In this document: piece by piece, positions 36,348 through 45,768 of the stretch | Layout of the letters: every line of letters begins with the position of its first letter | How positions within the stretch are numbered: the first letter of the stretch is position 1 | NCBI RefSeq assembly: GCF_018294505.1 | Contig: NC_057802.1 | Coordinates: 316,170,921-316,234,920, forward strand | DNA: 64,000 bases | From: Triticum aestivum | Lineage: Eukaryota > Streptophyta > Magnoliopsida > Poales > Poaceae | Reading direction: 5' to 3' | The notes under the pieces: model-generated | The model's input: only the letters and a program-made list of their open reading frames with translations | The model's database searches: none | Told to the model about the DNA's origin: nothing | Program-made: the position numbers and the translations under genes

Positions 36348-38984
36348 CTAGAGGTCCGACCCGAGCCATATGATTCGGATCAAGCTTGGTGTACCATGTT
36401 TCACCATGGCCCAGGCTTCTCGTGCACCTTCCCGGCAGGCCGATATCTTCCACAATCGAAAGCGCCACCGCGCTCCCTTGAATAGCTCTATGAGCTCCTC
36501 CATCTTTCCTGGAGGGGAGGCAGATGGCCACAAGGCCTTGGCAACGCTTCGCATCGCCTGCTGAGCCTGCTCGTGCATGTGCGACAGCTCTTGTAGCAGA
36601 TCGCCCGAGAATCCGGACATCTCCTCTTCGGGACGACCGGTCAGCATACCTGCAGACATAACTCTGTCAGCCCCTTTTATCTCCGAATTATTCGAAGGTA
36701 AGTTCGACCACATACTGAATATGCCTCCTCGCAGCCTCTTATTTTCCTTCACGGAATCAGCCAGGTGGGCCTGTACATCTTTCAGTTCTTCGCCCAGCTG
36801 GGTCTGGGCATCCTGCAGCTTGTTTTTCTCATCTCTGACTCGTGTCAGCACACGTTCGCCCACGTCCAGTAGTCTTTTGGCTTCTTGTTCTTCCGTTTGG
36901 GCGGCTTTCAGTTGATCTGACGATCCTGCCATAAGTTGAGCAACAGCGTTAGCATTGCTGGTATCCAGTTATGTTTTCTCGATGGACAGAAACATTACCA
37001 GGTGCCGCCTTCTTGGTTTTTTCCAGTTCGGCGGCAACAACAGTTAGCTATGACCGACACTTTTCTAGCTCTGGGCTAGCAGGTCGTTCTTCTCCGTAAG
37101 AACCTGGTTATACAACGATCCTTAAATCACTTGTACCAACTGCTTCAAGTCTCGGGGGCTACTGGCATATGGTTATCATATTCGGACAAAGTAAACTTAC
37201 CTGCACATCTTTTAAATGTTGATTCGTGGCTCTGTTAAGCCCATCTCGAGCAGCTCGGATGTATGCATCAGCTGAGCTGAAGGCATTAAACGCCTCTTCT
37301 GAAAAGCTGGGGTCTCGTAAAACGGCCCTTCGGCGCTGATGATTCATGGCGCTCTCCACTTCCGAGTTGGTGACGGATACATCATCCGAATTCTCGGCTG
37401 GAGGACAATCCGGCGTCACCCCCGTATCAGCCCCCGTCTTTACGGCAGGATCTGGATCCCGGCTGTGGGGAGTATGACCGGCCGGACCCCCGGACATAGT
37501 GCGGCACACTCTCTTCCTGATACAGGACAAACATAGAAGTCAAAATTGGATGCGACTGCTGAAGAACATATTTGCAAATCGATACCTCTTCGATGAAGGC
37601 TCGGCCGTATCTTCGTTTGCCTTCCTCTTCGAAGGCTTGCCCGGCGTGGGGACCGCTCTCTTTGGAGATGCCCCTGGGGCAGCATGGCGCGCCGTATGCC
37701 TCCCCTTTTGAGCACAGGACGGTGCGGTGGGTGAGGTAGAATGAGAGAACTCTTTCGGATGAGATGTCTCCTGATTACTTACGTGTGAAGCAGGGAGAAG
37801 ACCGGGATAATCGGCGATGATGGCCACTTCTGTGCCGTCATAACTCGCCTGGTAAAACATCCCGTCCTCGAGCACCACGAAATCCGGGGTCAAGGTCCCG
37901 ATTGTGGCCCTTGGGCTGTGGGGCGGGGCTGTGAAGCCCTTCGGAAATCTTTCGCCAGTGCTGTTATAAATGGGCGGATTAATATTCATTGAAAGTAGCT
38001 CAGGGAGTGGAGTGCGTAGAGCAGAGGAGTTGGGACTTACCCAGCTAGGAGGACTGTACATGGAAAATCCATCTCTGCGCTTGATACGGAGAAATTCCTC
38101 TTCCTCCCCTTCGAACAGTTCAGCCAATATTCTGGCCAGAGCGGCGGGGGTGTCCGGACCCTTCCTGCCGCAGCGGGAGGCGTCATCCTCCCCATTGTAG
38201 TGCCACATGGGAAGCCCTCTGTATTGGAGTGGCTGAACCCCCGTACTATGGAAGTCGCCATTACTTCAACTGTTGATAAGCCGGACTAAGCAAGCATCCT
38301 TATCTTGCTCATGAGTTGACGAACTTCAGCACTATCTTCCTCCTCGAGGCTCCGAGGGCGCCAGCTGTGCCGTTTCTTCAAAGGAACGCTTGTGAACTCG
38401 GGAAGACCCCTCCGAACTGGGTCTGGAAGTGCGACGTCCTCAATATAGAACCACTCGGACGGCCACTCTTCGGATGCCTTCTTTGGTGTGCCGGATAGGT
38501 ATCCGGTCTCGGCGATGCGCCATATTTCGGCTCCGCCCACTTCAAATATTGATCCCTCGTGGTTGCGCGGGACGACACAGAATAAATTTCTCCACAATTC
38601 AAAATGGGCCTCACAGCCCAGGAATAGCTCGCAAAGGGCGACGTAACCCGCGATATGCAGGATGGAGGCCGGGGTAAAGTTGTGCAGTTGGAGGCCATAG
38701 TACTCCAGAAGCCCTCGGAGGAATGGATGAATTGGAAATCCGACACCTCTTAGCAAATAAGGGACGAAGCACACTCGTTCCCCCCTGGATGGATTGGGGA
38801 AATTTTCAGCCTGAGCATCGCCATTCAAGAAGGTAAATCCTGCTCGAACAGGACCAAATCCGCAGGAGGAAGAAATCCCTATGTTTGCAGCCTCTCCAGC
38901 TGACCATGGGATACGGAGCACCTCTCCCACTCGCCTTTTTCTGGGCCGCGGGGACGAGAGGAGGAGCTGGGAGGGTTAGCCATG
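36348..38984 (-). pseudogene. Antisense gene of the Fatima-type element (Transposase_28-like)
   Basis: Minus-strand frames 38286-38930, 37540-38208, 37159-37530 and 36348-36932 line up as one antisense gene. A possible start is MANPPSSSSRPRGPEKG at about 38982, frameshifted to the main frame. The core reads GVGFPIHPFLRGLLEYYGLQ, then LHNFTPASILHIAGYVALCE and FLGCEAHFELWRNLFCVVPR, which matches the plant gypsy-type transposon domain (Transposase_28). The C-terminal block (36348-36932) is a Glu/Lys-rich coiled coil. A CAG/GT-like gap pattern suggests introns. Same position and domain as the antisense gene at 14851-18589, but with low sequence identity. Confidence 0.7.
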
Positions 38985-39295
38985 TTGGAGTGGTCTTTCC
39001 TAGCAATCTCTGAGGATTTTTCCGCGTGGTGCCGAATGGATCTAAGATCCAATCTCTTTAAATAGACACTCTTCCTCGCCCGGCCGGGGTGCTATCTGCA
39101 AAAATAACCTGACCTCTCGCATTCGCTTGACACGTGGAAGCTGAAGTTGTTGATACACAGAAGCCGAGGGGTACGACGTTAAATGGAAGGCCAAATACAT
39201 CACTTTGAAGTCATCAGAGGAGGAACGCACCTTGCAATGCCGAAGACAATCTGCACGCTGGACACCTCGTCATTGAAGTCTGGTTCGGGGGCTAG
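38985..39295. other. Fatima 3' leader to LTR
   Basis: About 310 bases without coding signal, ending GGTTCGGGGGCTAG directly before the LTR, a likely polypurine tract. Confidence 0.6.
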
Positions 39296-39761
39296 TGAGG
39301 GAGTCCTCGGGCGTCCGGCCTGTTAGCCACGGGCCGGACTGATGGGCTGTGAAGATACAAAGACCGAAGACTCTACCCGTGTCCGGATGGCACTCTCCTT
39401 GGCGTGGAAGGCAAGCTTGGCGACAGAATATGAAGATTCCTTTCTCTGTAACTGACCTTATGTAACCCTAGATCCCTCCGGTGTCTATATAAACCGAAGG
39501 GCTAGGTCTGTAGAGAAAAAGACTCATAATCATAGTCATACAGGCTAGACTTCTAGGGTTTTAGCCATTACGATCTCGTGGAAGATCAACTCTTGTAATA
39601 CTAATATTCATCAAGATCAATCAAGCAGGAAGTAGGGTATTACCTCCATAGAGAGGGCCCGAACATGGGTAAACATTGTGTCCCCCGTCTCCTATTACCA
39701 TCGACCTTAGACGCACAGTTTGGGACCCCCTACCCGAGATCCGCCTGTTTTGACACCGACA
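39296..39761 (+). repeat. 3' LTR of the Fatima-type element
   Basis: 466 bases, TGAGGGAGTCCTCGGGCG to GACACCGACA. Relative to the 5' LTR it lacks about 15 bases after TGAGGGAGTCC and carries several substitutions. Confidence 0.9.
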
Positions 39762-40075
39762 CCCCCCCTTTCCTTCTCCCCTTCCTCTTCCCTTTTCCCT
39801 CTCCGAAAATATGGAAGGGGGCGAATTGGACTAGGCCCCCAAGTAGGATTCCTCCTACTTGGGGTGCCCCAAGGCTGCTCCCCTCCCCCTCCCACCTATA
39901 TATATGTGGGGAGGGGGCGCCTAGAACACACACCAACAATTGTTAGTCATGTGCGGTGGCCCCCTCCACGTTTATGCCTCTGGTCATATCTTCGTAGTGC
40001 TCGATATGGTTCATTTCAGTGCTCTTTCTCTCGGTATCGTTCACCACATGCCTATGGTCGATCTCTCTCAAGCTA
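39762..40075 (+). mobile_element. LTR-like fragment, right flank of Fatima
   Basis: CT-rich start, a TATA-like ACCTATATATATGTGGGG near 39893, and a GTGTGCGG-like GTCATGTGCGGTGGCCCCCTC block near 39946 are typical of a Triticeae LTR around its transcription start. Family not named. It ends where mitochondrial-like sequence begins, near 40076; that boundary is approximate. Confidence 0.5.
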
Positions 40076-40729
40076 GGTTTGGTATCGGTATCGGTGAAGT
40101 CCGTCATTGAATTGAAGTGGTAGAGTGGTAAGTGGGCGTACGGTCTATGTATTTCCTATCAGTGGCATTAGTTCCTTTTCATTCTCTAGATAGATGGGCA
40201 GAACAAGCTTCTGTTTATATTCTATTCTAGAAAGGATCAATTAGATTCTCATCTCCTATTTGTTTGAGCCATTCATTATAGTGGTGGTGCCGGGAAGGCT
40301 GCTTAGCACTCTAGTCCTTTTGAGTAAGGAATTGTAGCATGGGCAGGCAATCTCTTCGATTGATTCCCCTCCAGGAATTACTTGAATTAATTAGCCGGCC
40401 CACGGAGTGAAATATCGAACTTAACCTATAAATAACTAGTATCTCAAAAACCAAATAAAAGGCTTTCTTTTAAGCTTGTTAATGGAATTCCACAGGAGTC
40501 AAGCGCTAGCAAAGAAGAATTGGAAATCAGTCGCTTCCCTTCTGGACTCAAGTCAGCAGAAGAGTGAACTTCATATTAATAGGTAAATCCTACATCAAGC
40601 GTAAAGGAAGTACACTTTTTTTGATTCGGCGCTTAATAACTCGTACTTGACGTTGGTTTCGGTTCGATCAACTATCCTTTTTGAAGCGGATAGTTCACAG
40701 TGCTCATTCTCAAAAAAAGCGGAAAAGCC

Positions 40730-41299
40730 ATGATGTTTCCACTCCATTTTCATTACGAAGATGTATTACGTCAGGATCTGTTGCTCAAACTGAATCACGC
40801 CAATGTTATGGAAGTTCCTGGATTGTTTGAAATAAGATTAGTACCAAAAGCTGCCTCTGATTTCAGAATCCAATTTGGAAAATTGGCTATGGAGATTTTG
40901 TGCGGTCAGAGATTCATACAGACACAAAGGGGCCCCTATTTTCAAGCAGGAAAGTCGTTTCGATCCAATCCATTCTTGGGGTCCGAAAAAGACACTGGAT
41001 ATGTCAGTGACTTTGCACGACAAAGCGTTCTCCGAGGGCATGGAATGTACCATTTTTTGGTCAGAATCTTTACAGTAATGTCTATGTTGGATTCTCCGGT
41101 CGAAATACGGGAAAACTCCATCAAATTCTTTATGGAAACGGAGTTTTGCGAATTCTCCCCGGAACTGGAAGATCATTTCGAGATCTTCGAGCATATTCGA
41201 GGGTTCAATGTGACTATTGTCACTTCGGCCAATACAAAAGATGAGACTTTACTACTGTGGAGCGGCTTTTTGCTAAAAGATGAGGGGGAAACTAAGTAA
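40730..41299 (+). CDS. rpl5: Mitochondrial ribosomal protein L5 gene, nuclear copy with open frame
   Basis: The product is a 5S-rRNA-binding protein of the mitochondrial large ribosomal subunit. The ORF from ATG at 40730 ([20 protein letters not shown]) encodes 189 residues, about the normal length of plant mitochondrial L5. Recognisable blocks are [57 protein letters not shown] and the C-terminal [19 protein letters not shown]. An upstream in-frame extension to 40700 lacks ATG. It precedes rps14 by one base, the linkage known in plant mitochondria. The frame is intact but several residues look altered. With no targeting peptide and no nuclear promoter seen, it is probably not expressed. Confidence 0.88.
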   Translation: MMFPLHFHYEDVLRQDLLLKLNHANVMEVPGLFEIRLVPKAASDFRIQFGKLAMEILCGQRFIQTQRGPYFQAGKSFRSNPFLGSEKDTGYVSDFARQSVLRGHGMYHFLVRIFTVMSMLDSPVEIRENSIKFFMETEFCEFSPELEDHFEIFEHIRGFNVTIVTSANTKDETLLLWSGFLLKDEGETK

Positions 41300-41300
41300 G

Positions 41301-41598
41301 ATGCCGGAGAAGCGACGAAATATACGAGATCACAAACGTAGATTGCTCGCGGCTAAATATGAATTGAGACGAAAGCTTTCTAATTTTGTAACCCGATCTT
41401 CCGTCTGATATGCGGGACAAACATCGTTATAAGTTGTCCAAGTTGCCAAGAAAGAGTTCAATGGCACGAGTAAGAAACCGAGGTATTTTCACGGGTCGCC
41501 CTCGTTCTGCGGTTGATTTCTTTCGCATTTCTCGTATCATTTTTCGTGGATTAGCATCTCGAGGTTCTTTGATGGGCATAAAGAAATCGTCTTGGTAG
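41301..41598 (+). pseudogene. rps14: Mitochondrial ribosomal protein S14 pseudogene
   Basis: ATG at 41301 opens MPEKRRNIRDHKRRLLAAKY, the typical start of plant mitochondrial S14. The frame is lost near 41390-41403 after RRKLSNFVTRS, where a deletion leads to a TGA, and the correct C-terminal sequence (MRDKHRYKLSKLPRKSS, GRPRSAVDFFRISRIIFRGL, MGIKKSSW) continues in another frame to TAG at 41596. Degenerate rps14 next to rpl5 is also known from grass mitochondria, where a functional copy moved to the nucleus, so the break may predate this insertion. Confidence 0.9.
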
Positions 41599-42226
41599 CA
41601 ACCACCAAACCAATAGAACAAAGGTTAGCTCTGCAGCTAGTCCACAAGCAAGGGTTGTAGGTCCATTACCGTCCGGCTCCCGACCGAAACTAACGGAGTC
41701 ATCCCAACTCTCGGATCGGAGATGCTAACGGGACAGGAATTGAAGTGGGGGACCTCTCTACTGCACCTGTCTCCCCAGACATAGACTACGTAAAGGGTAG
41801 TACTCTTGGAAAGAGAGAAGATCACCGTGTGAACAAAATCCAGAGTAACGAATGTCACTCCCGAGGGATCGACCACTATCATACATGAAATTTTGCATAG
41901 AATGATTGTTCATGTTCACGCCGGAGTGCTGAGGTTGTTCCCACCATTGAAGTCAGAGTCTGGGTGTGTTTTTCTTACTAATACGGAGAGGGTTCCGAAT
42001 GATAAAGACCAATCAAAAACTTCTTCGTTTCGTTGGTAGAACCCACGCCAACTCTTTTCTCTAAATAATAGAGAGATCTTTTGATAGTCTCACTTCTATC
42101 AATGCAATGAAAGAACTATCCCTTCCTATTTGTTTGTCCTAATGAGACAAAAAAGAGCCTCCTTCTTTACCACTTTAGGGGATGGGGGTGAAGGGGGGTT
42201 TACATACAACCGGGGCAAAGTGGTTT
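41599..42226 (+). other. Mitochondrial-type spacer between rps14 and cox3
   Basis: About 630 bases of mitochondrial-like spacer. I see no coding region or tRNA. The 42140-42225 part carries AAAAGAGCCTCC and a G-rich run, plausibly 5' flank of cox3. Confidence 0.6.
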
Positions 42227-43022
42227 ATGATTGAATCTCAGAGGCATTCTTATCATTTGGTAGATCCAAGTCCATGGCCTATTTCGGGTTCACTCGGAGC
42301 TTTGGCAACCACCGTAGGAGGTGTGATGTACATGCACTCATTTCAAGGGGGTGCAACACTTCTCAGTTTGGGCCTAATATTTCTCCTTTATACCATGTTC
42401 GTATGGTGGCGGGATGTTCTACGTGAATCCACGTTGGAAGGGCATCATACAAAAGCTGTACAATTAGGACCTCGATATGGTTCTATTCTCTTCATAGTCT
42501 CGGAGGTTATGTTCCTTTTCGCTTTTTTGGGCTTCTTCTCATTCTTCTTTGGCACCTACGGTAGAGATCAGAGGTATTTGGCCCCTAAAAGGGATTGGGG
42601 TTTTAGATCCTTGGGAAATCCATCTTCTTAATACCCCTATTCTCCCTTCATCCGGAGCTGCCGTAACTTGGGCTCATCATGCTATACTCGCGGGGAAGGA
42701 AAAATGAGCAGTTTACGCTTTAGTAGCAACCATTTCACTGGCTCTAGTATCCACTGGCTTTCAAGGAATGGAATATTACTAAGCACCCTCCACTATGTCG
42801 GATAGTATTTATGGTTCTACCTTTTTCTTAGCAACTGGATTTCATGGTTTTCATGTGATTATAGGTACTCTTTTCTTGATCATATGTGGTATTCGCCAAT
42901 ATCTTGGTCATCTGACCAAGAAGCATCACGTTGGCTTTGAAGCAGCTGCATGGTACTGGCATTTTGTAGACGTGGTTCAATTATTCCCATTTGTCTCTAT
43001 ATATTGGCGGGGAGGTATATGA
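42227..43022 (+). pseudogene. cox3: Cytochrome c oxidase subunit 3 pseudogene
   Basis: Subunit 3 of the mitochondrial cytochrome c oxidase, a seven-helix membrane protein. ATG at 42227 ([20 protein letters not shown]) is followed by the normal N-terminal half to about 42530. Indels near 42530-42545 and 42590 shift the frame. The third frame then carries [20 protein letters not shown] and the C-terminal [20 protein letters not shown] to the normal stop at 43020. Stops TGA at 42705 (expected CGA) and TAA at 42780 (expected CAA) are both C-to-T changes, as expected from methylated nuclear DNA. Total length 796 bases, near normal. Confidence 0.93.
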
Positions 43023-43182
43023 AAGAAGGGAACGAATAAGTGGATTGGGGAATAAAAGCTCGAAGACAAAGAGAACTTCTCCGGGTAATTGGATCGCCCT
43101 GGCACTGTGGTTTAATGAGCGGAAAACCACTAAAAGCACAGGCGATGTGCAGGAAATAGCGGTCCTAAAATGAGTCTCCCCC

Positions 43183-43914
43183 ATGAGCATTTTTCATCAC
43201 GATATCTTTTTCTTCCTCATTCTTATTTTGTTTTTCGTATCATGGATGTTGGTTCACGCTTTATGGCATTTCAACAAGCAAACCAATCCAATCCCACAAA
43301 GGATTGTTCATGGAACTACTATCGAAATTATTCGGACCATGTTTCCAAGTGTCATTCTTTTGTTCATTGCTATACCATCGTTTGGTCTTGCGTTGCCAGT
43401 ACTAATAATGGCATTTGTTGTCTTATTCGGAGTTCAAGGAATAGCCTTTCATCTTGGGAATGAGAATGTCACGGATCTCAATGTTCTCGTCATGACCAAT
43501 GCTCCTAACGAGGGTGACTTTCCCATAGACCAACCTCCTGTTGGCGGACTACCAGACCTCCAGCAGGAAATGGCGCACGCCGCCCATCCCGAAGACATTA
43601 TTGCGGAGTTGACTTCCAAGGTTGAAAGAATATTTCACGAAGTAGGCACTCCTCTTCCATTAGAGGACGGTGAATCTGCGCGATCGTTAACTGAAAATCA
43701 TATATTGTGGAATAGTGAGGGAGGAGATACTCTTCAACAAATCTTCTCAGATTATACGGAAGCCGGGGACGAAAGCAAATTCGTCGCAATAGCCACCAAT
43801 CTGGCGAGGCGGTTTCGCCGCGCCGAGCTCAGTGGACCAGATACTCCCGACCCCGATGCGCCTGCGGAAGAGCAGGAGGCTCATTCCACGGGATCTCCTG
43901 AAAGCAAAAAATAA
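43183..43914 (+). CDS. Intact chimeric ORF with cox2-derived N-terminus (243 codons)
   Basis: The ORF starts with [20 protein letters not shown]. From 43196 to about 43395 its codons match the first transmembrane segments and adjacent stretch of cytochrome oxidase subunit 2 ([40 protein letters not shown]). The sequence then departs at [19 protein letters not shown] and continues as 170 residues of unknown origin: hydrophobic to about residue 100, then acidic and Pro-rich, ending [20 protein letters not shown]. No stop or frameshift interrupts it, unlike cox3 upstream. It lies 161 bases after cox3 and upstream of atp8 in the same orientation, so in mitochondria it could have been cotranscribed. 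Membrane-protein chimeras of this design are typical of cytoplasmic-male-sterility genes (Petunia pcf contains cox2), but that role is only an inference. Confidence 0.75.
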   Translation: MSIFHHDIFFFLILILFFVSWMLVHALWHFNKQTNPIPQRIVHGTTIEIIRTMFPSVILLFIAIPSFGLALPVLIMAFVVLFGVQGIAFHLGNENVTDLNVLVMTNAPNEGDFPIDQPPVGGLPDLQQEMAHAAHPEDIIAELTSKVERIFHEVGTPLPLEDGESARSLTENHILWNSEGGDTLQQIFSDYTEAGDESKFVAIATNLARRFRRAELSGPDTPDPDAPAEEQEAHSTGSPESKK

Positions 43915-44059
43915 AATGATGGGGTGAACGAGGCAGGCCCGTCTACTTCGAGGAAGCGTAAAAGCTGGGATGATGATTCGGGTCCGAAGATGACGATTCG
44001 GGGGGGCCCGGGGAATCTCCAGATCCAGTGGAAATCGTTTACGAAGGGGATGCACAAGG

Positions 44060-45190
44060 TGTCGGTGTACAAAAGTAGGGGCTCTCCTTTTGACCCCTTT
44101 ACTTGTGCACGGGCAGTCAGAGCCGCATGCCGCAGCCACACTTAGCAGGGCAGAGGAGGGGGTTGGAGGAAAACTGAAGCATAGGACGAACAAGGCAACA
44201 CCAAGATCAGAAACACAAAGAGCAAAGGGCGCGAGGTGGACCCCCGGCAAGACCCTTGCCGGGACGACCTCCGCGGCCCCGGCAAGAGCTTTGCCGGGGC
44301 AACTTGCCAAACGCCAGCAGAGCGAGCCACCCTTGAGCCCAAGGGTTCCAAACATCGTCAACAACTACATTGGAACCAGGGCTCGGGAGGCACCTCCGTG
44401 GTGGCATGCAGATCTTTGTCAAGATCATAAGTACAGAGGATCAGATGAGGACTACATGACGACGATCCTCAGCAAAGATCCTTGCCAAGGAGATCCACAA
44501 GACCCCCGGCGAGATCCTTGCCGGGGACAACCATGCTACCGCGGAAAGACCCTTGCCGGGGCCCCGGCAAGACCCTTGCCGAGGACGCCTGCGGGTCCAC
44601 AGCCAGGCCCGCATCAACCAAGACTCCATCGCCATTCGCATACAGCTGCCAGCCCAACCAGGTGGGCAGGCACCTGCGTGGCAACATGCGGCTTCCAGAC
44701 CAACTCAGCAAGCACCCGCGTGGTGGCATGCAGATCTTTGTGAAGGCCCTGCCACCGCACCACCTCAGTATCCTGCCTGCCTACATGGCGCTGCACACAT
44801 CGCTGGCCTGGGTGCATGTCGAAGCGAGGCGGAGCGGCGACGGACGGGACGGGCCTCGTTCCCATCCCCGATAAAGCTAATGGACACCTAAGTAGCGCAT
44901 TTAATACGCTTGCCACTATGGCAACCCCTTTTTCGACTATAAAAGGAGGCCCGAGGCAGACTGGAGAGGGATTCGGCTCTTTGGAACTACGCAGCCACCG
45001 TAGCTAGTTCGAGAGCTCAAGAACACTCTGAAAGACACACCAAAGCAGGACTAGGGTATTACGCATCCTCGCGGCCCGAACCTGGGTAAACGATCTTTGT
45101 GCTAGCTCCTAAACCTGCTCTTCTCACAACCCCGCGCATGCCAACCGTAGAAGGGATTCCAGTGATCCCATAGGTGTCGTTTCCCTAACA
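44060..45190 (+). repeat. 5' LTR of the pol-less element
   Basis: Starts TGTCGGTGTACAAAAGTAGG and ends TTTCCCTAACA. TATAAAAGGAGG near 44938 is the promoter. It lacks about 58 bases present in the 3' copy (near 44911). The primer-binding region TTTGGCGCGCCAGGTAGGGG follows at 45193. Confidence 0.9.
44240..44585. repeat. Array of CCGGCAAG...CTTGCCGG inverted repeats in the LTR
   Basis: Short palindromes of the form CCCCGGCAAGAGCTTTGCCG with flanking GGGG occur at about 44240, 44277, 44504, 44540 and 44563, and again in the 3' LTR (50149-50487). Each can fold into a GC-rich hairpin of about nine base pairs. Confidence 0.8.
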
Positions 45191-45264
45191 TCTTTGGCGC
45201 GCCAGGTAGGGGGCGCGGTTGTGATAATCTGGTTTAGTAGCCAGCTTAGCAGTTCCTCGTGGCC

Positions 45265-45552
45265 ATGGCTTCTAAAGAAGAAGACGGCCAAGAGAACGGC
45301 GCCGCCTGCAAGCGCGAAGGGCGCCAGTGCGGCGACAGGAAAGCTAAGTCATGCCGAACTTTAAATATTTCCTTTTTATATAAGGTTATTCCCCTCGGAG
45401 ATCTCATCCTTTGTATGGAAAACCTGCACGCAATGGGGCCATTCCGCTATTGGCAACGCCCTTCCTCTATTTCGAGTCCGCTCAACAGCTTAAGCGGCCG
45501 CGTCGAGAATGGCACGGTAGCATTCCGCAATTGGCAACACTCTCGATTCTGA
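45265..45552 (+). pseudogene. Short gag-like remnant
   Basis: After the primer site an ATG at 45265 opens MASKEEDGQENGAACKREGR, in the place of gag. The frame soon enters sequence without Gag motifs and stops at 45550. It is interpreted as the start of gag joined to the 3' part by a large deletion. GCGGCCGC repeats at 45500 and 45580 mark a duplicated stretch. Confidence 0.45.
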
Positions 45553-45768
45553 CTCGAGTCAAGCTCGACAGTTCGAGCGGCCGCGTTGAGAGTGGTAAGG
45601 TGGTCTGCCTGGCAGCAAGCACACCCGGCCGGCTATCGAGGATCTGTCCTCGAGGCGTCGCGGCTTGGGTTTACGCGCCGGCCAGCCTACCCAAGGAAAC
45701 ATAGGGTGGACATATAGAGAGAGATTGAACGGGAAAATAATATGCGTCAATTTAAAACTACCGCAGAG

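Larger units (their letters stand above)
29764..39761 (+). mobile_element. Fatima-type Ty3/Gypsy retrotransposon
   Basis: A 9,998-base element with LTRs at 29764-30245 and 39296-39761. The LTR opening TGAGGGAGTCCTGGACTA and end TTTTGACACCGACA are those of the abundant wheat family Fatima (from recognition). The order is gag, protease, reverse transcriptase, RNase H, second RNase H, integrase, then an antisense gene. Coding is broken by several frameshifts and stops, so the copy is inactive. A codon TAG in place of an expected CAG in integrase (34492) fits C-to-T decay of methylated DNA. Confidence 0.9.
40076..44059 (+). other. Nuclear insertion of mitochondrial DNA (NUMT), left block
   Basis: The sequence changes to plant mitochondrial character and carries rpl5, rps14, cox3 and a cox2-derived ORF on one strand. 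The 40076-40729 stretch upstream of rpl5 has no gene. The nuclear location is inferred from neighbouring retrotransposons and from stop codons of C-to-T type in cox3. It continues at 51152 after the LTR insertion, so the original mitochondrial fragment had at least 12 kb. Confidence 0.85.

Noticed and set aside
45500..45600. GCGGCCGC sites as evidence of cloning vector
   Set aside because: They lie within imperfectly duplicated element sequence and no vector backbone is present.
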